Position numbers and translations under genes: made by a program. DNA of 64,000 bases. Origin: Anaerococcus marasmi (lineage in GTDB: Bacteria; Bacillota; Clostridia; Tissierellales; Peptoniphilaceae). Every line of letters begins with the position of its first letter. Position 1 is the stretch's first letter. The notes under the pieces were generated by a model. The model did not search any database. It had not been told where the DNA came from and was given only the letters and a program-made list of their open reading frames with translations. The stretch is taken from contig NZ_OLMF01000005.1 in NCBI RefSeq assembly GCF_900290195.1, positions 62,001 through 126,000 of the forward strand, in the 5' to 3' direction. Of this stretch, positions 53,333 to 61,838 are shown piece by piece.

Positions 53333-54703
53333 ATGACTGATTTAAACAGAATTATTGATAGACAAAGAGAATATTTCTATGGAGGCCTCACTAAGACAGA
53401 AGACTTCAGAAGGAAAAAACTTGAAAGACTAAGAGATTTAATAGATTTATGCGAAGAAAATATCCTCCATGCCCTAGATCTAGATTTGGGAAAGGCGAAT
53501 TTCGAAGCCTATGTAAGTGAAATATCCTTTGCCAAGGAAGAGATAAATTTCGCCCTAGATAATCTCAGTGATTGGATGAAACCAGTTAGAGAAAAGACTC
53601 CCCTTACTGCCATGCCTGGGAAGTCTTATAGCCTATATGAGCCTTTGGGAGTAACTCTCATCATAGCTCCATGGAATTATCCTTTCCTTCTGGCAATCGA
53701 TCCTCTAATAGGAGCTATTGCTTCAGGAAATACCGTAATTCTTAAGACATCTTCTAAGACCAAGGAGACTTCTAAACTTATCAGATCTATGCTAAATGAT
53801 TACTTCGAGGAAGAATTTATATATGTTGTAGATAATGATGAGGTAAGCCATAAAGAATTACTCGAAGGAAAATACGACCACATCTTCTACACTGGAGGTA
53901 AAAGTGTCGGAAAGCATATTATGAAAAAGGCCAGCGAAAACCTCACAAAAGTTACGTTAGAACTCGGTGGAAAAAGCCCTTGTATTGTAGATAGAACAGC
54001 AGATCTCGATAATGCAGCTAGGTCCATCATGTGGGGTAAGACTCTAAATGCTGGACAGACTTGTGTAGCACCAGATTATATCCTAGTTGATTTAGCTGTT
54101 AAAGAAGAGTTCATAGGAAAATTAAAAGAGGCTATGATAGACTTTTACGGCCTAGATCCTCTAACATCCAAGGATTACGGAAGAATCATCAATGAAGACC
54201 ATCTCGACAGGCTCCTAGGACTTCTCGAAGGAGAAGATATAATAGCAGGAGGCACCTACGATAGGGAAAATCTCAAGCTTATGCCTACAATTGTAGATGG
54301 AATAGACTTTGATAGCAAGCTTATGGAAGATGAAATATTCGGTCCGATTATTCCAATTTTGACCTATGATGATATAAACCCAATCCTTTACAAGATTAAG
54401 ACCATGCCAAAACCACTTGCCTTCTATCTTTTCTCAGAAGATGAGAGACTTATAGAAAAGATTATGTATAATATGGAGTTCGGTAATGGCTGTGTCAATG
54501 ATTGTATAATTGAGATTGCAAGCCCTTATCTAGAATTTGGTGGAGTAGGAGAAAGCGGTATGGGAGGATATCACGGTTACAATAGCTTTGTGAATTTCTC
54601 CAACAAAAAAAGCATAATGGAAACTCCATCAAGTATGAAGCCAAATATAAAATACCCTCCTTATGAAGATGGGAAATTAAACTTTGTTAAAAAAGTGCTT
54701 TAA
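53333..54703 (+). CDS. Aldehyde dehydrogenase (class 3-like)
   Basis: The 456-residue NAD(P)-dependent enzyme oxidises aldehydes. LIIAPWNYPFLLAIDPLIGA marks the cofactor pocket, TLELGGKSP holds the general-base Glu and NAGQTCVAPDY the nucleophilic Cys. EIFGPIIPIL and SGMGGYHG near the end are standard. The short length and lack of an N-terminal extension fit class 3 enzymes such as AldH. Substrate unknown. Confidence 0.92.
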   Translation: MTDLNRIIDRQREYFYGGLTKTEDFRRKKLERLRDLIDLCEENILHALDLDLGKANFEAYVSEISFAKEEINFALDNLSDWMKPVREKTPLTAMPGKSYSLYEPLGVTLIIAPWNYPFLLAIDPLIGAIASGNTVILKTSSKTKETSKLIRSMLNDYFEEEFIYVVDNDEVSHKELLEGKYDHIFYTGGKSVGKHIMKKASENLTKVTLELGGKSPCIVDRTADLDNAARSIMWGKTLNAGQTCVAPDYILVDLAVKEEFIGKLKEAMIDFYGLDPLTSKDYGRIINEDHLDRLLGLLEGEDIIAGGTYDRENLKLMPTIVDGIDFDSKLMEDEIFGPIIPILTYDDINPILYKIKTMPKPLAFYLFSEDERLIEKIMYNMEFGNGCVNDCIIEIASPYLEFGGVGESGMGGYHGYNSFVNFSNKKSIMETPSSMKPNIKYPPYEDGKLNFVKKVL

Positions 54704-54815
54704 TTACAATAATATGAGATAATATAAGCCCACTAGTCGTATGCAAAGGAAACAAATTTTTCTTAGAATACCTCTAATATGAGATATTTATCTTAATAAA
54801 ATTTTTGGACGAAAA

Positions 54816-54846
54816 AACCAGGCCTATAAAAAGGTCTGGTTAATTT
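54816..54846. terminator. Bidirectional terminator between aldehyde dehydrogenase and flavodiiron genes
   Basis: AACCAGGCC pairs with GGTCTGGTT (one G-U) around TATAAAAA, flanked by A- and T-rich runs. Confidence 0.85.
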
Positions 54847-54864
54847 AATTAATTAATTACTTAT

Positions 54865-56082
54865 TTATTTATTCTTGCTATCCATATCAGCCTTGATAGC
54901 TTTAGCAAGTTCTTCGATTTGATCAACCTGTTCCATTTTGACACCAGAGTTGATTTTTACATCTTCTCCTACATAGTCAAGTTTTGCACTAGATAGGATT
55001 TCCTTAGAAATCTCTAGACTTCTACCGCCCCAAGACCAGTTGTTTAGGAAGGATACAGACTTGTTTGTAAAGCCTGTTCCGACAAGCTCTCTTAGGAAGG
55101 CATCCATCTTGTAGTAAAGTCCTGAGTTGTAGTTGATTGGTGCAAATACTGAGTGAGAGAATCTGTGGCAGTCGCTAATTGGATAAGAAACATCCCAGTC
55201 AGCAACGTCATAAATCTTGATATTTTCTACGCCGAGTTCTGCAAGTTTGACTGCAAGGATGTCGGCTGCTTCTTCAGTATCTCCATACATTGATGCATAA
55301 ACAATAACTACTCCGTCTTCTTCTGCTGTGAAGGTTGACCAGTGGTTGTATTTGTCCATGATGAAGTTGATTGATTCTTCATCCTTATATACTGGTCCGT
55401 GAAGAGGAAGGATAGTATTTATTGGAAGTCCGTCGATTTTCTTGAAGGCATTTTGAACCATCTTGCCAAACTTACCTACTATATTGATATAGTATCTTCT
55501 AGCTTGTTCTAGCCAATCACCCTTGTGGATTACCTTAGCTGCATCGATATTTCCTTCGATTACGTTAAAGGAACCAAAGGCATCTGCTGAGAAGAGGAGG
55601 CCTTCTGTTGTTTCGTAAGTCATCATAACTTCTGGCCAGTGAACCATAGGGGTGAAGACAAATTTTAGATTTCTCTTACCAAGATTTAACTCATCTCCAT
55701 CTTTGACTTCGTAGTATCTGTCCTTGAACTCATCATTGTAGAATTGTTCATAAAGTTTAAATGTCTTTGCATTTCCAACAAGCTTAGCATTTGGCCACTC
55801 TCTCATACAAAAATCGATGTTTCTGCAGTGGTCTGGCTCCATGTGTTCGATTACTATATAGTCAAGGTCTTCTCCATCAAGACTTGCCTTGATATTATCT
55901 ATATATCTTCTAGTGAAGGCAGCATCGACAGAGTCCATCAAAACATTTTTCTCATCTTTTATAACATATGAGTTGTAGCAAACGCCGTTTGTTAGTTCAA
56001 ACATATTTTCGAATCTGTCAATTCTTCTATCGTTAACTCCAACCCAATAGATATTGTCTAGTACTTCAATAATATTATGCAT
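54865..56082 (-). CDS. Flavodiiron protein (oxygen/NO reductase, FprA type)
   Basis: The 405-residue protein has a metallo-beta-lactamase-like domain with all diiron ligands (HMEPDH, then His in MVHWPEVM, Asp in FSADAFGSF and His in LPLHGPVY). A C-terminal flavodoxin domain follows (VVIVYASMYGDTEEAADIL). Such enzymes reduce oxygen or nitric oxide to harmless products in anaerobes, usually with electrons from rubredoxin; no rubredoxin gene is next to it. AAGGAG precedes the ATG. Confidence 0.95.
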   Translation of the reverse strand: MHNIIEVLDNIYWVGVNDRRIDRFENMFELTNGVCYNSYVIKDEKNVLMDSVDAAFTRRYIDNIKASLDGEDLDYIVIEHMEPDHCRNIDFCMREWPNAKLVGNAKTFKLYEQFYNDEFKDRYYEVKDGDELNLGKRNLKFVFTPMVHWPEVMMTYETTEGLLFSADAFGSFNVIEGNIDAAKVIHKGDWLEQARRYYINIVGKFGKMVQNAFKKIDGLPINTILPLHGPVYKDEESINFIMDKYNHWSTFTAEEDGVVIVYASMYGDTEEAADILAVKLAELGVENIKIYDVADWDVSYPISDCHRFSHSVFAPINYNSGLYYKMDAFLRELVGTGFTNKSVSFLNNWSWGGRSLEISKEILSSAKLDYVGEDVKINSGVKMEQVDQIEELAKAIKADMDSKNK

Positions 56083-56233
56083 TCTAACTCCTTTGATAAT
56101 TTATTGTTAATTAAATTATACCGGATATTTAAGAAAAATAAATTATATATAAATGATTATTGTTATCAGCAATAATCCAAAAAAAATAATATTTTATAAT
56201 TTAACAAGAAAGTATGTTAGAAATAATTTATTT

Positions 56234-56250
56234 GGGTATATATATTATGA
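56234..56250 (+). promoter_or_regulatory. GGGTATA-type element and start of a long leader
   Basis: TTTGGGTATATATATTATGA lies 170 bases before the acyl-CoA dehydrogenase start. If it is the promoter, the message has a leader of about 155 bases. Confidence 0.4.
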
Positions 56251-56254
56251 AAAC

Positions 56255-56412
56255 AATTACATGAGTTTTAGGATGACACGTCTTATCTACTATGAAACTA
56301 TCTAACGGATCTTACGAAAGATGAAATATAGTTTTATGATGCCTAATCTAAGGTTTTATGGATGGTAGGACGAACACTTATGTAATTTATTATGAATTTA
56401 AAAGGAGATATA
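56255..56412 (+). other. Structured 5' leader of the acyl-CoA dehydrogenase gene
   Basis: AAACTAT (56295-56301) pairs with ATAGTTT (56328-56334). Inside it ATCTT-ACGA-AAGAT (56309-56322) is a perfect 5-bp hairpin. The remainder, CCTAATCTAAGG and GGATGGTAGGACGAAC, may form further pairs. I could not match it to a known riboswitch. Confidence 0.35.
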
Positions 56413-58098
56413 ATGGGATACAATTTACCAAAAGATTTAGAAGAATTTAGAAAAGTAGTAAGAGATTTTGCTGAAGAAAAGATTAGACCAATTGCTTTTC
56501 ACTTAGACCAAACTAAAGAATTTCCAAAAGAAATCGTAAAGGAAATGGGAGAGATGGGACTAATGGGTATACCATTTCCAGAAGAATACGGTGGAGCAGG
56601 ACTTACTAACCAACACTACGCTATAGCTGTAGAGGAGCTATCTAGAGTAGATGGTGGTGTAGGAGTAATTTGCTCAGCCCATACATCTCTAGGTACTTGG
56701 GGACTTAACGAATTTGGTACAGGAGAGCAAAAGGAAAAATATCTAAGACCTCTTCTAACAGGTAAGTCCATAGGTGGATTCGGACTTACAGAAGAAAACG
56801 CAGGATCTGACTCTGCTGGAACAGAAACTACAGCTGTTCTAAAGGGAGATCACTATGTGTTAAATGGTAAGAAGATTTTCATTACTAACGCTCCAGAAGC
56901 ACAAACTTATCTAGTAACAGCAGTTACAACACCTGGCAAGGGTAACCACGGTATATCAATGTTTATCGTAGACAAGGACTTCGAAGGATTTACCTTCTCT
57001 GAACCTTATGACAAGCTAGGTATCAGATCATCAATTACTGCAGAGCTTCACTTTAAGGATGTTAAGGTTCCAAAAGAAAACCTCCTAGGTGAAGAAGGTA
57101 AGGGCTTCAAATACGCTATGATGATCCTAGACGGTGGTAGAATTGGTATAGCTTCCCAAGCCTTAGGTATAGCTCAAGGAGCATATGAGTCTGCCAAAGA
57201 ATACGGACTTGCTCGTGAACAATTCGGAGAAGCAATCGCAAGAATGCAACACAATGCCTTTACCCTAGCAGATATGGCAACAGAGCTTAAGGCAGCTAGA
57301 CTATTAATCTACGATGCAGCTAAGAAGAAAGACGCCCACGTTCCTTATGGTAAGGATGCTGCAATGGCTAAACTATACGCATCAGATATGGCAGAGAAAC
57401 TTACAAGCAAGGCCCTACAACTTTATGGTGGATCTGGATTTATCAAGGGAGTAGATGTAGAAAGATACTACAGAGACTCTAAGATTACACAAATCTACGA
57501 AGGAACAAACGAAATAATGAGACTAGTAATCTCAGGCTATATCCTTCCAAGACCTGCTAAAAAAGACAAGAAGAAAGAAGCTCCTAAGAAAAAACAATCA
57601 CAAGTAGGAGATAGAAAGCTAGAAATCTTCAAGGGAGATGAAAAAGAAGCTGCTAAGAAATTAGTAGAAGCCCTAAAGAAAGAAGGATTCACATTCGATA
57701 AGAAAGACGTGGACCTAGAAGGACCTATCGAAGAAGCAGACTCAGTAGTAGCTGCTGGTATGGGAATTGGTGAAGAACAAAACCTTGAAATGATAAAAGA
57801 ACTTGCCAAGGAAACAGGCTCAGTACTTTCATCATCAAGACCAGCTTCCCAAGTTAGAGGATATGTTCCTACAAATAGATTTATCGGTCTATCAGGTAAG
57901 AAATTTGCTGGTAAACTATATATCGGTGTAGGTATCTCAGGAGCAATGCAACACTTAAGAGGAATTCCTGAAGCTGGAACAATAGTTGTAATCAACAACG
58001 ACGAAAGCGCAGCATTCTTCGATAACTGTGACTACGGTATAGTAGGAGACTTCCACAAAGTAGTACCAGCCCTAATAGAAGAAATTAAAAACGCATAA
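56413..58098 (+). CDS. Acyl-CoA dehydrogenase fused to an ETF-alpha FAD domain
   Basis: The 561-residue protein is a fusion. Residues 1-380 are a short-chain/butyryl-type acyl-CoA dehydrogenase (GGFGLTEENAGSDSAGTET, the catalytic Glu in QIYEGTNEIMR). After a Lys-rich linker, residues about 400-560 match the C-terminal FAD-binding half of electron-transfer flavoprotein alpha: VLSSSRPAS, then GISGAMQHL, then YGIVGDFHKVVPALIEEI. Electrons from the acyl-CoA could pass directly to the tethered FAD. The ATG at 56413 follows AAAGGAG. No etfB lies within the window. A role in butyrate or amino-acid fermentation is inferred. Confidence 0.9.
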   Translation: MGYNLPKDLEEFRKVVRDFAEEKIRPIAFHLDQTKEFPKEIVKEMGEMGLMGIPFPEEYGGAGLTNQHYAIAVEELSRVDGGVGVICSAHTSLGTWGLNEFGTGEQKEKYLRPLLTGKSIGGFGLTEENAGSDSAGTETTAVLKGDHYVLNGKKIFITNAPEAQTYLVTAVTTPGKGNHGISMFIVDKDFEGFTFSEPYDKLGIRSSITAELHFKDVKVPKENLLGEEGKGFKYAMMILDGGRIGIASQALGIAQGAYESAKEYGLAREQFGEAIARMQHNAFTLADMATELKAARLLIYDAAKKKDAHVPYGKDAAMAKLYASDMAEKLTSKALQLYGGSGFIKGVDVERYYRDSKITQIYEGTNEIMRLVISGYILPRPAKKDKKKEAPKKKQSQVGDRKLEIFKGDEKEAAKKLVEALKKEGFTFDKKDVDLEGPIEEADSVVAAGMGIGEEQNLEMIKELAKETGSVLSSSRPASQVRGYVPTNRFIGLSGKKFAGKLYIGVGISGAMQHLRGIPEAGTIVVINNDESAAFFDNCDYGIVGDFHKVVPALIEEIKNA

Positions 58099-58106
58099 GA
58101 AAATAA

Positions 58107-58382
58107 AGGAGGCCGCAAGGCCTCTCAGAGAGTAGACAAAGTAGCTTTAATTTAATTTATTTTATAGTTAAGTTACCCTTATCTCGACTAGTTAAATGTG
58201 CCTTAATTGGCACATTTAACCCTAAAACTAATGGTTAGGTCATATTTACTATTAGATTTTAGTGTGAGTGAAACGAACGCATGGAGAGATCTCATTAGAT
58301 TTCTCCGCTCACTCCGTTCGGTCGAAATAAGGGTAATTGTGATTTTATCTATAGTCTAGGGAGCCTTCGGGCCTCTTTTTTA
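58107..58382. repeat. Multi-hairpin palindromic repeat with terminal hairpins
   Basis: GAGGCC-GCAA-GGCCTC (58109-58124) is a perfect hairpin after the acyl-CoA dehydrogenase gene. TTACCCTTATCTCGAC (58173-58188) then pairs with GTCGAAATAAGGGTAA (58321-58336) at 15 of 16 positions, enclosing two strong hairpins. These are GTTAAATGTGCC/GGCACATTTAAC (58191-58220, perfect 12 bp) and GGAGAGATCT/AGATTTCTCC. CGAACG/CGTTCG can also pair. The block ends with GGAGCC-TTCG-GGCCTC and TTTTTT, a likely terminator. Confidence 0.7.
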
Positions 58383-58430
58383 TGTGTATTCCCTCAATCA
58401 ATATAATGATATTTCTAATGAAGATTAATT

Positions 58431-58949
58431 TTACTTTTCAATATTTTTACCTATAAACTCTATCAAGGCTTCTATTAAATCATCAGAAGTCTTGTAGATT
58501 CTTGGCTTATCAAACTCATTTCCATCCTTATCTACATAGGCAAGGCCTGTAATAAGCTTGTTGATATAGAGAAAGTCGTTTTGGAAGACGTCTTTTTTGA
58601 TTTCTCTTAGCTTGTCATCCCTATCATTTCCAGTAAGTCTAATATCTGTATAAAGCTCAAAGATTGGGATTCCTCTCTCGAAAGCTATGCCCATCTCTCC
58701 TGCAAGGCCCAAGTCCTTGGTATCCATAAGGGCTATAAGCAAGTCGCTTTCTTTAAGTCTCTTATAATCTGCCAACAAAATATCTGCCCCACTAGCAAAA
58801 CCAGCGGACTTATCGTTGATCTCTAGATTATCTGCTGGATTGTATAGGTCGATTTTTTCCTTAAATTCATTTTCTAAAGCGTCTTGGACCTTTTTTGCTT
58901 GAAGTCTTTGACCTTCAGTAAACAAGTCACATCCTAAATATATTTTCAT
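58431..58949 (-). CDS. Nucleoside 2-deoxyribosyltransferase family protein
   Basis: The 172-residue protein begins MKIYLGCDLFTEGQRLQA and has the family landmarks ADILLADYKRLKESDLLIALMD, with Asp, and AGEMGIAFERGIP, with the catalytic-region Glu. The family swaps bases between deoxyribonucleosides in salvage. I chose the ATG at 58949 because AGGTG lies 6 bases before it; a GTG 9 bases upstream falls in that ribosome site. Confidence 0.85.
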   Translation of the reverse strand: MKIYLGCDLFTEGQRLQAKKVQDALENEFKEKIDLYNPADNLEINDKSAGFASGADILLADYKRLKESDLLIALMDTKDLGLAGEMGIAFERGIPIFELYTDIRLTGNDRDDKLREIKKDVFQNDFLYINKLITGLAYVDKDGNEFDKPRIYKTSDDLIEALIEFIGKNIEK

Positions 58950-58986
58950 AAATTTCACCTCGCTTTAATTATATCAGATAAAAAAA

Positions 58987-59015
58987 TTTACTAAAACACC
59001 TTTATCAAATATAAT
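58987..59015 (+). promoter_or_regulatory. Promoter of nadE
   Basis: TTTACT (58987-58992), 17 bases, TATAAT (59010-59015), with AAGGAGAGG following. Confidence 0.75.
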
Positions 59016-59031
59016 AGAAGGAGAGGTAATT

Positions 59032-60834
59032 ATGAAGAAAAATATTAAAATACTAGCGGCTAACTTCGACCTTGAATTAGGTCAAGTCGATAAAAACTTA
59101 GAAAAAATTAAAAATATAGTCAAAAATGCAGAAAAGGAAGGGGTAAATATCATCTCCTTGCCAGAGCTTAGCCTTACGGGAGCTTCTTTGTATGACTTCT
59201 ACAACGAAGAGGTCCTAATAAAAAGGGTAGAAAAGGCAATACTAGATCTCCTTGATTTCTCCAAGGCTTATGATTTGCTAGTAAGCTTGGGAGCTCCTCT
59301 AAGAAGTGGGGGAAAGCTCTACAATACTATAATTTTCATCAAAAAAGGAGAAATTATAACAAGCTTTGTCAAAGAAGAATTAAAAGATTACGAGAAGATG
59401 ATATTTTCTACAGAAACTCCAAACTATTTTACCCTAGGTTCTTGCGACTTTCCTGCGGATATCATCTCACCAGTAGAAGTCGGAGGGCTTAAAATCGGGG
59501 TAGCTATAGGAGAAGATGAGAAGGCAAATAGTCCGGCTTCGCTTTTCTTTAAGGATAAGGGAGTAGATATTATTCTAAACCCAAACGCCTACGAAAAACA
59601 AGCTTTGTCTATTCATAGGACTGTAGGAGATATTAAATTTCTTTCCAAAAACACAGTTTACGTATCAACTGGGACCGGCAGGGGAGAATCAAGTACGGAT
59701 ACAGTCTTTCAAGGGCTTAACCTCATAGCAGATGATGGAGAGATTATCGCTTGTAAGGAAAATGAGGGAGTCTATTACACCAAGGCCTTCGAAGTAGATG
59801 AAAATAGCCTAAGCTCTTTCAATAATTTTACAGATGAAAAGATAAAGGTAGACAAGTTTCCATATTTACCAAAAAAGGAAGATAGAGATATCTTTGTAAG
59901 GGACGTATTGGAAATCGCATCGTCTGCTCTTCTTACAAGAATGAGAAAAATCGGTGTAGAAGATACCTTCATCGGAGTATCAGGCGGCCTCGATTCTACC
60001 ATGGCCCTTATATTCCTAGATTATGCTTACAAAAAGGCTGGCATATCCAAGGAGAAAATCCATGCTTATACTATGCCTGCTTTTGCGACAAGCAAGAGAA
60101 CTAAGTCCAATGCCTATATCCTATGTGAAGCTTTGGGAATTAAGCTTACTGAGATTGATATATCTGAAGCTGTAAAAGTCCATCTAGCTGATATTGGCCA
60201 CGACCTAGAAAATCAAGATACAGCCTACGAAAATGCCCAAGCGAGAGAGAGAACCCAAGTCCTCCTTGACCTTGCCAATATGTATGGGGGAATTGTGATA
60301 GGTACTGGGGATTTATCTGAATGCATGCAGGGCTTTGCGACCTTTAACGGGGATCATATCAGTAATTACGTCCTAAATGCGACCTTGACTAAGACCCATC
60401 TACGTTTTATTGTAGGTCATATTGCTTCAAATACTGATAATAAAGACTTAGGCAAAGTCCTTAAAGATATAATCGATACACCGATTTCTCCTGAGCTTAA
60501 GAGTGAAGATCGTGACACTATTAGTCAAAAAACAGAAGATATAATAGGCCCTTACGAGCTAATCGACTTTTTTATCTACCATCATTTAAAATACCACAGA
60601 AGACCAAAAGAAATATATGACTTGGCAAGACTTGCCTTTAGGGATGATTATGAAGATGAAGTTATCAAGAAATGGCTTATTTCATATTTCAAGAGATTTT
60701 CAGCATCACAATTTAAGAGGGCAACTGCTGTCGATGGACCAAATATCACAGGCCTTTCAACTTCTCCAAGGCTAGGTTTTAAGATAGCATCTGATATGGA
60801 AAGTGGCTTGTACTTGGATGATCTAAATGAATAA
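59032..60834 (+). CDS. nadE: NAD synthetase with N-terminal nitrilase-like domain lacking its cysteine
   Basis: The 600-residue protein has a nitrilase-type domain (residues 1-270) and an ATP-dependent NAD synthetase domain (about 290-600) with the PP-loop GVSGGLDSTMAL and GTGDLSECMQGF. In glutamine-dependent enzymes the first domain supplies ammonia through a Glu-Lys-Cys triad. Here Glu45 (SLPEL) and Lys114 are present, but the usual ICED motif reads IGED, so the nucleophile is Gly160 (codon GGA). The enzyme should need free ammonia unless another residue compensates. The stop overlaps the next gene by 8 bases. Confidence 0.92.
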   Translation: MKKNIKILAANFDLELGQVDKNLEKIKNIVKNAEKEGVNIISLPELSLTGASLYDFYNEEVLIKRVEKAILDLLDFSKAYDLLVSLGAPLRSGGKLYNTIIFIKKGEIITSFVKEELKDYEKMIFSTETPNYFTLGSCDFPADIISPVEVGGLKIGVAIGEDEKANSPASLFFKDKGVDIILNPNAYEKQALSIHRTVGDIKFLSKNTVYVSTGTGRGESSTDTVFQGLNLIADDGEIIACKENEGVYYTKAFEVDENSLSSFNNFTDEKIKVDKFPYLPKKEDRDIFVRDVLEIASSALLTRMRKIGVEDTFIGVSGGLDSTMALIFLDYAYKKAGISKEKIHAYTMPAFATSKRTKSNAYILCEALGIKLTEIDISEAVKVHLADIGHDLENQDTAYENAQARERTQVLLDLANMYGGIVIGTGDLSECMQGFATFNGDHISNYVLNATLTKTHLRFIVGHIASNTDNKDLGKVLKDIIDTPISPELKSEDRDTISQKTEDIIGPYELIDFFIYHHLKYHRRPKEIYDLARLAFRDDYEDEVIKKWLISYFKRFSASQFKRATAVDGPNITGLSTSPRLGFKIASDMESGLYLDDLNE

Positions 60835-61630
60835 GAAAAAAATAGGCCTAGGACTTTTAGGAGCAGGTCTTGGCCTAGGCTATTACATTGATAGACAGTG
60901 TTTCTATGCCAAGGAAAAGAGGGTGACCCTTTACTCAAAAAAAGCCAAAGAGCCTATTAGAATCACTCAGATATCGGACTTTCATTCCAATGTCCTTGCC
61001 AATCTAGGAGAAGTTCTTAGTAAGATTAAGGATTTCGACCCTCACTTTATTATCCTTACAGGAGATATTATAGATTATGGGACAGAAAGAAAGATAGAAA
61101 GATCAGTATTTTTCTTAAGACACTTGATGAGTCTAGGATTTCCCTGCTACTATATAAGCGGTAACCATGAGGAAGCAGGTCCCAATCTCGATGTTTTTGC
61201 AAGTAAGCTTAAAAAGCTTGGTATTGTATATTTATTTAATGATCAAAGATCTTTTTATGTAGGGGAAAATAAAATAAATCTCTACGGTCTGGGCCACTAT
61301 GCTAGATTTTATGAAAAATATAAGCCCGAAAATGATTCTATTAATATTATCTTAAGCCATCTATCAAGGGATGTTAGGGCAGAGGGGACAAGGGACTTTG
61401 ACTTTATCTTCTCAGGTCACACCCATGGTGGGCAAGTAAGGCTTCCTCTAATTGGAGCTCTCATTAGTCCTGGCGAGGGCTTTCTTCCAGATTATGATTC
61501 GGGAGTATTTTACTATAAAAATGGTATAATATATGTCGATAGTGGGCTAGGAAATACCTTCCTGCCATTGAGATTCTTAAATCCAATAGGATTTTCCAAT
61601 ATTACTATCGCAAATGGGCCTGTAGTTTAG
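60827..61630 (+). CDS. Membrane-anchored metallophosphoesterase
   Basis: The 267-residue calcineurin-type enzyme has an N-terminal hydrophobic anchor (IGLGLLGAGLGLGYYI) and the full metal-site series ISDFHSN, LTGDIIDYG, SGNHEE, LSHLSRD and SGHTHGGQ. It resembles the YkuE/YaeI group of surface phosphodiesterases with unclear substrates. The last 15 bases of the gene form the 5' end of the following tRNA. Confidence 0.88.
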   Translation: MNKKKIGLGLLGAGLGLGYYIDRQCFYAKEKRVTLYSKKAKEPIRITQISDFHSNVLANLGEVLSKIKDFDPHFIILTGDIIDYGTERKIERSVFFLRHLMSLGFPCYYISGNHEEAGPNLDVFASKLKKLGIVYLFNDQRSFYVGENKINLYGLGHYARFYEKYKPENDSINIILSHLSRDVRAEGTRDFDFIFSGHTHGGQVRLPLIGALISPGEGFLPDYDSGVFYYKNGIIYVDSGLGNTFLPLRFLNPIGFSNITIANGPVV

Positions 61631-61689
61631 TGGCAGAACAAGGGTGTCCGAAGCCAAAGATGGGGGTTCGATTCCCTCCAGGCCTGCCA
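61616..61689 (+). tRNA. tRNA-Arg-like (anticodon CCG) with a defective anticodon stem
   Basis: The acceptor GGGCCTG pairs with CAGGCCT, beginning with a G-U, and CCA is encoded. T8, A14, G18G19, A21, T33, the GTTT/GAAC D stem and the T arm GGGGG-TTCGATT-CCCTC are canonical. The anticodon arm reads AGGGT-GTCCGAA-GCCAA, where only three of five pairs form. Anticodon CCG would read CGG. It overlaps the end of the phosphoesterase gene by 15 bases and may be a degenerate or special tRNA. Confidence 0.65.
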
Positions 61690-61693
61690 TTTT

Positions 61694-61720
61694 AGTTCGA
61701 TTCGTCGAACTTTTTTTCTT
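61694..61720 (+). terminator. Terminator after the tRNA
   Basis: AGTTCGA-TTCG-TCGAACT is a perfect 7-bp stem with a TTCG loop, followed by a T-run. Confidence 0.9.
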
Positions 61721-61772
61721 TATAAAGTAAAACTATCTTATAATCTCTGCCTTAGTGAATAGCTGTAAAACA

Positions 61773-61800
61773 TTGCTAAATTTTCATTAAAGTATATAAT
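61773..61800 (+). promoter_or_regulatory. Promoter of the RmlD-like gene
   Basis: TTGCTA (61773-61778), 16 bases, TATAAT (61795-61800), 38 bases before the ATG. Confidence 0.7.
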
Positions 61801-61838
61801 AATACAATAGAAACATTAAAAATAGAAAAGAGGTTCTT

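Noticed and set aside
56309-56322. ATCTT-ACGA-AAGAT as half of a guanidine-II riboswitch
   Set aside because: The class needs two ACGR-loop hairpins. The second ACGA (in GTAGGACGAAC) has no complementary flanks.
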